Below are positions 24,404-25,389 of a DNA stretch of 25,389 bases, one piece after another. Origin of the DNA: JBGTCY01 sp041748615. GTDB taxonomy: Bacteria; Bacteroidota; Bacteroidia; Chitinophagales; CAIOSU01. Position numbers and translations under genes: made by a program. Position 1 is the first letter of the stretch. Every line of letters starts with the position of its first letter. The notes below the pieces were generated by a model. It had not been told where the DNA came from and searched no databases. It worked only from the letters and a program-made list of their open reading frames with translations. Location of the stretch: positions 1 to 25,389 of the forward strand of contig JBGTCY010000029.1 in the NCBI GenBank assembly GCA_041748615.1, read 5' to 3'.

Positions 24404-24424
24404 AAAAATAGATAGAGGGAAAAT

Positions 24425-25132
24425 TTATTTCATATTATGAAAAACATGCTGTATGTCATCGTCCTGTTCTAAGCTTTCAACGAGTTTGATGATTTCTTCC
24501 TGTTGCGTTTCCGACAGTTCAACAAAGGTGTTGGGAATGCGTTGTTTTTCAGCGCTGATGATGGGCGCGCCTTTTTCTTCCAGCGCTTTTGACATGGCTC
24601 CGAAGTCATTGAACGCGGTGTAGATATAAATTTCGTTGTCGTCAATGGCGATGTCTTCCAGTCCGCTGTCAATAAGTTCCAACTCGAGGTCTTCAACATT
24701 CAGATTGTCTTTCGCTATTTTGAAAACGCCTTTGCGTTCCATCAAAAAATCCAGCGAGCCGGTTTTGCCCAGCGCACCGCCTCCTTTATTGAAATGCAGC
24801 CGGATGTTCGCTACCGTTCGGGTAGGGTTGTCAGTTGCCGCTTCCACGACAATGGCAACGCCATATGGACCGTATCCTTCATAAGTGACTTCTTCATATC
24901 CTTTTTCATCTTTGGATGACGCGCGCTTAATCGCGCCATCCACTTTTTCTCTGGGCATATTGACGCCTTTGGCATTTTGCATGGCTAAACGCAAACGCGG
25001 ATTGTAATCGGGATTGGGTCCTCCCTGTTTCACGGCTATTGCGATTTCCTTGCCGATACGCGTGAAGGCTTTCGCCATGCGGTCATAGCGGGCAAACATC
25101 TTGTATTTCCTTTTTTCAAATATGCGTCCCAT
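24425..25132 (-). CDS. yebC: YebC/PmpR family protein (TACO1-like)
   Basis: A 235-residue YebC-type protein. The N-terminus MGRIFEKRKYKMFARYDRMAKAFTRIGKEI is the variant opening of the Bacteroidota subgroup (others start MAGHSKW), followed by GGPNPDYNPRLR, AKGVNMPREKVDGAIKRAS and YEGYGPYGVAIVVEAATDN, the strongest family motifs. Members act as transcription regulators or, as shown for relatives of TACO1, as translation factors that relieve stalling on proline-rich stretches. The ATG at 25130-25132 is chosen. The frame continues to a TTG 27 bases upstream, which adds residues foreign to the family. It lies 46 bases after the stop of a small membrane protein on the same strand. Confidence 0.95.
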   Translation of the reverse strand: MGRIFEKRKYKMFARYDRMAKAFTRIGKEIAIAVKQGGPNPDYNPRLRLAMQNAKGVNMPREKVDGAIKRASSKDEKGYEEVTYEGYGPYGVAIVVEAATDNPTRTVANIRLHFNKGGGALGKTGSLDFLMERKGVFKIAKDNLNVEDLELELIDSGLEDIAIDDNEIYIYTAFNDFGAMSKALEEKGAPIISAEKQRIPNTFVELSETQQEEIIKLVESLEQDDDIQHVFHNMK

Positions 25133-25178
25133 AATGTTTGGTTGATTTTCGGAGGGCAAATATCCGAAATTCGGAGCG

Positions 25179-25388
25179 CTAACGCTTATTTTTTCTTTCT
25201 TCGAGCCAGTTGGAAAAATAAATGCCGAAACTGCCGAAACTGCTCAGCGCGATAATGGTCAGCAGGATCATTTTTCGGGCGGAAGTCGTGTCGCTGCTCA
25301 TACATTGAAACAGCAGGATTAACACTCCGATTCCACAGATTAGCGTGAGCAAAATCACCGCTTTGGCGATAATGACATGATTGGATTT
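25179..25388 (-). CDS. C-terminal part of a small membrane protein (5' end beyond window)
   Basis: The frame enters from the right edge and runs 69 codons to a TAG at 25179-25181. It encodes two membrane helices (AKAVILLTLICGIGVLILLF and MILLTIIALSSFGSFGIYF) joined by a short polar loop, and a charged tail (NWLEERKNKR). There is no ATG near the start, so the beginning is outside the window. The pattern is strongly protein-like. The family is not recognised. It sits ahead of yebC on the same strand and could be co-transcribed with it. Confidence 0.65.
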   Translation of the reverse strand, partial: KSNHVIIAKAVILLTLICGIGVLILLFQCMSSDTTSARKMILLTIIALSSFGSFGIYFSNWLEERKNKR

Positions 25389-25389
25389 C

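Overview
This window is chromosomal DNA from a member of the Bacteroidota. The evidence is a complete porP-gldK-gldL-gldM-gldN block and a sprE/porW gene (type IX secretion, T9SS), a Bacteroidota-type YebC, a DUF4271-hemD pair, A-rich sequence rather than Shine-Dalgarno motifs before most start codons, and promoter -7 elements of the TAnnTTTG type (TATCTTTC, TATCTTTG). The order or genus cannot be fixed from the sequence alone. I see no phage, transposon, CRISPR array, tRNA or rRNA. No gene-free stretch exceeds about 190 bases.

Layout, left to right. (1) 1-3266: the 3' end of an unknown gene, an S9 prolyl-oligopeptidase-type lipoprotein, and convergent hemW. (2) 3359-6834, plus strand: an Omp85/BamA-like outer-membrane protein, a DUF4271 membrane protein and uroporphyrinogen-III synthase (hemD), tightly packed. 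(3) 6997-12810, plus strand: the T9SS core. PorP/SprF comes first, then a good promoter, then gldK, gldL, gldM and gldN. These encode the outer-membrane lipoprotein ring (K, N) and the proton-driven inner-membrane motor (L, M). (4) 12813-19862, minus strand: sprE/porW, a class A penicillin-binding protein, a possible 47-residue small ORF, and uvrC, which runs tail to tail with gldN. (5) 20066-22439, plus strand: an M23 LytM-type peptidase, a bactofilin, AtpZ and an AtpI-like protein, then a short unknown protein where atpB would usually be expected. (6) 22570 to the right edge, minus strand: the 3' part of a small membrane protein, yebC, adenine phosphoribosyltransferase (apt) and acyl-CoA dehydrogenase.

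Functionally the window links T9SS assembly (porP, gldKLMN, sprE) with envelope building (BamA-like, PBP1A, M23 peptidase, bactofilin) and with housekeeping in heme synthesis, DNA repair and purine salvage. It is mostly conserved core genome. I found no convincing new multi-gene system. The points most worth a second look are: a nested set of perfect inverted repeats between yebC and apt; an apt promoter so close to the ATG that the transcript may be leaderless; unusual residues in the motor helices of GldL; a lysine-rich insert in SprE/PorW; and a small ORF just ahead of uvrC.
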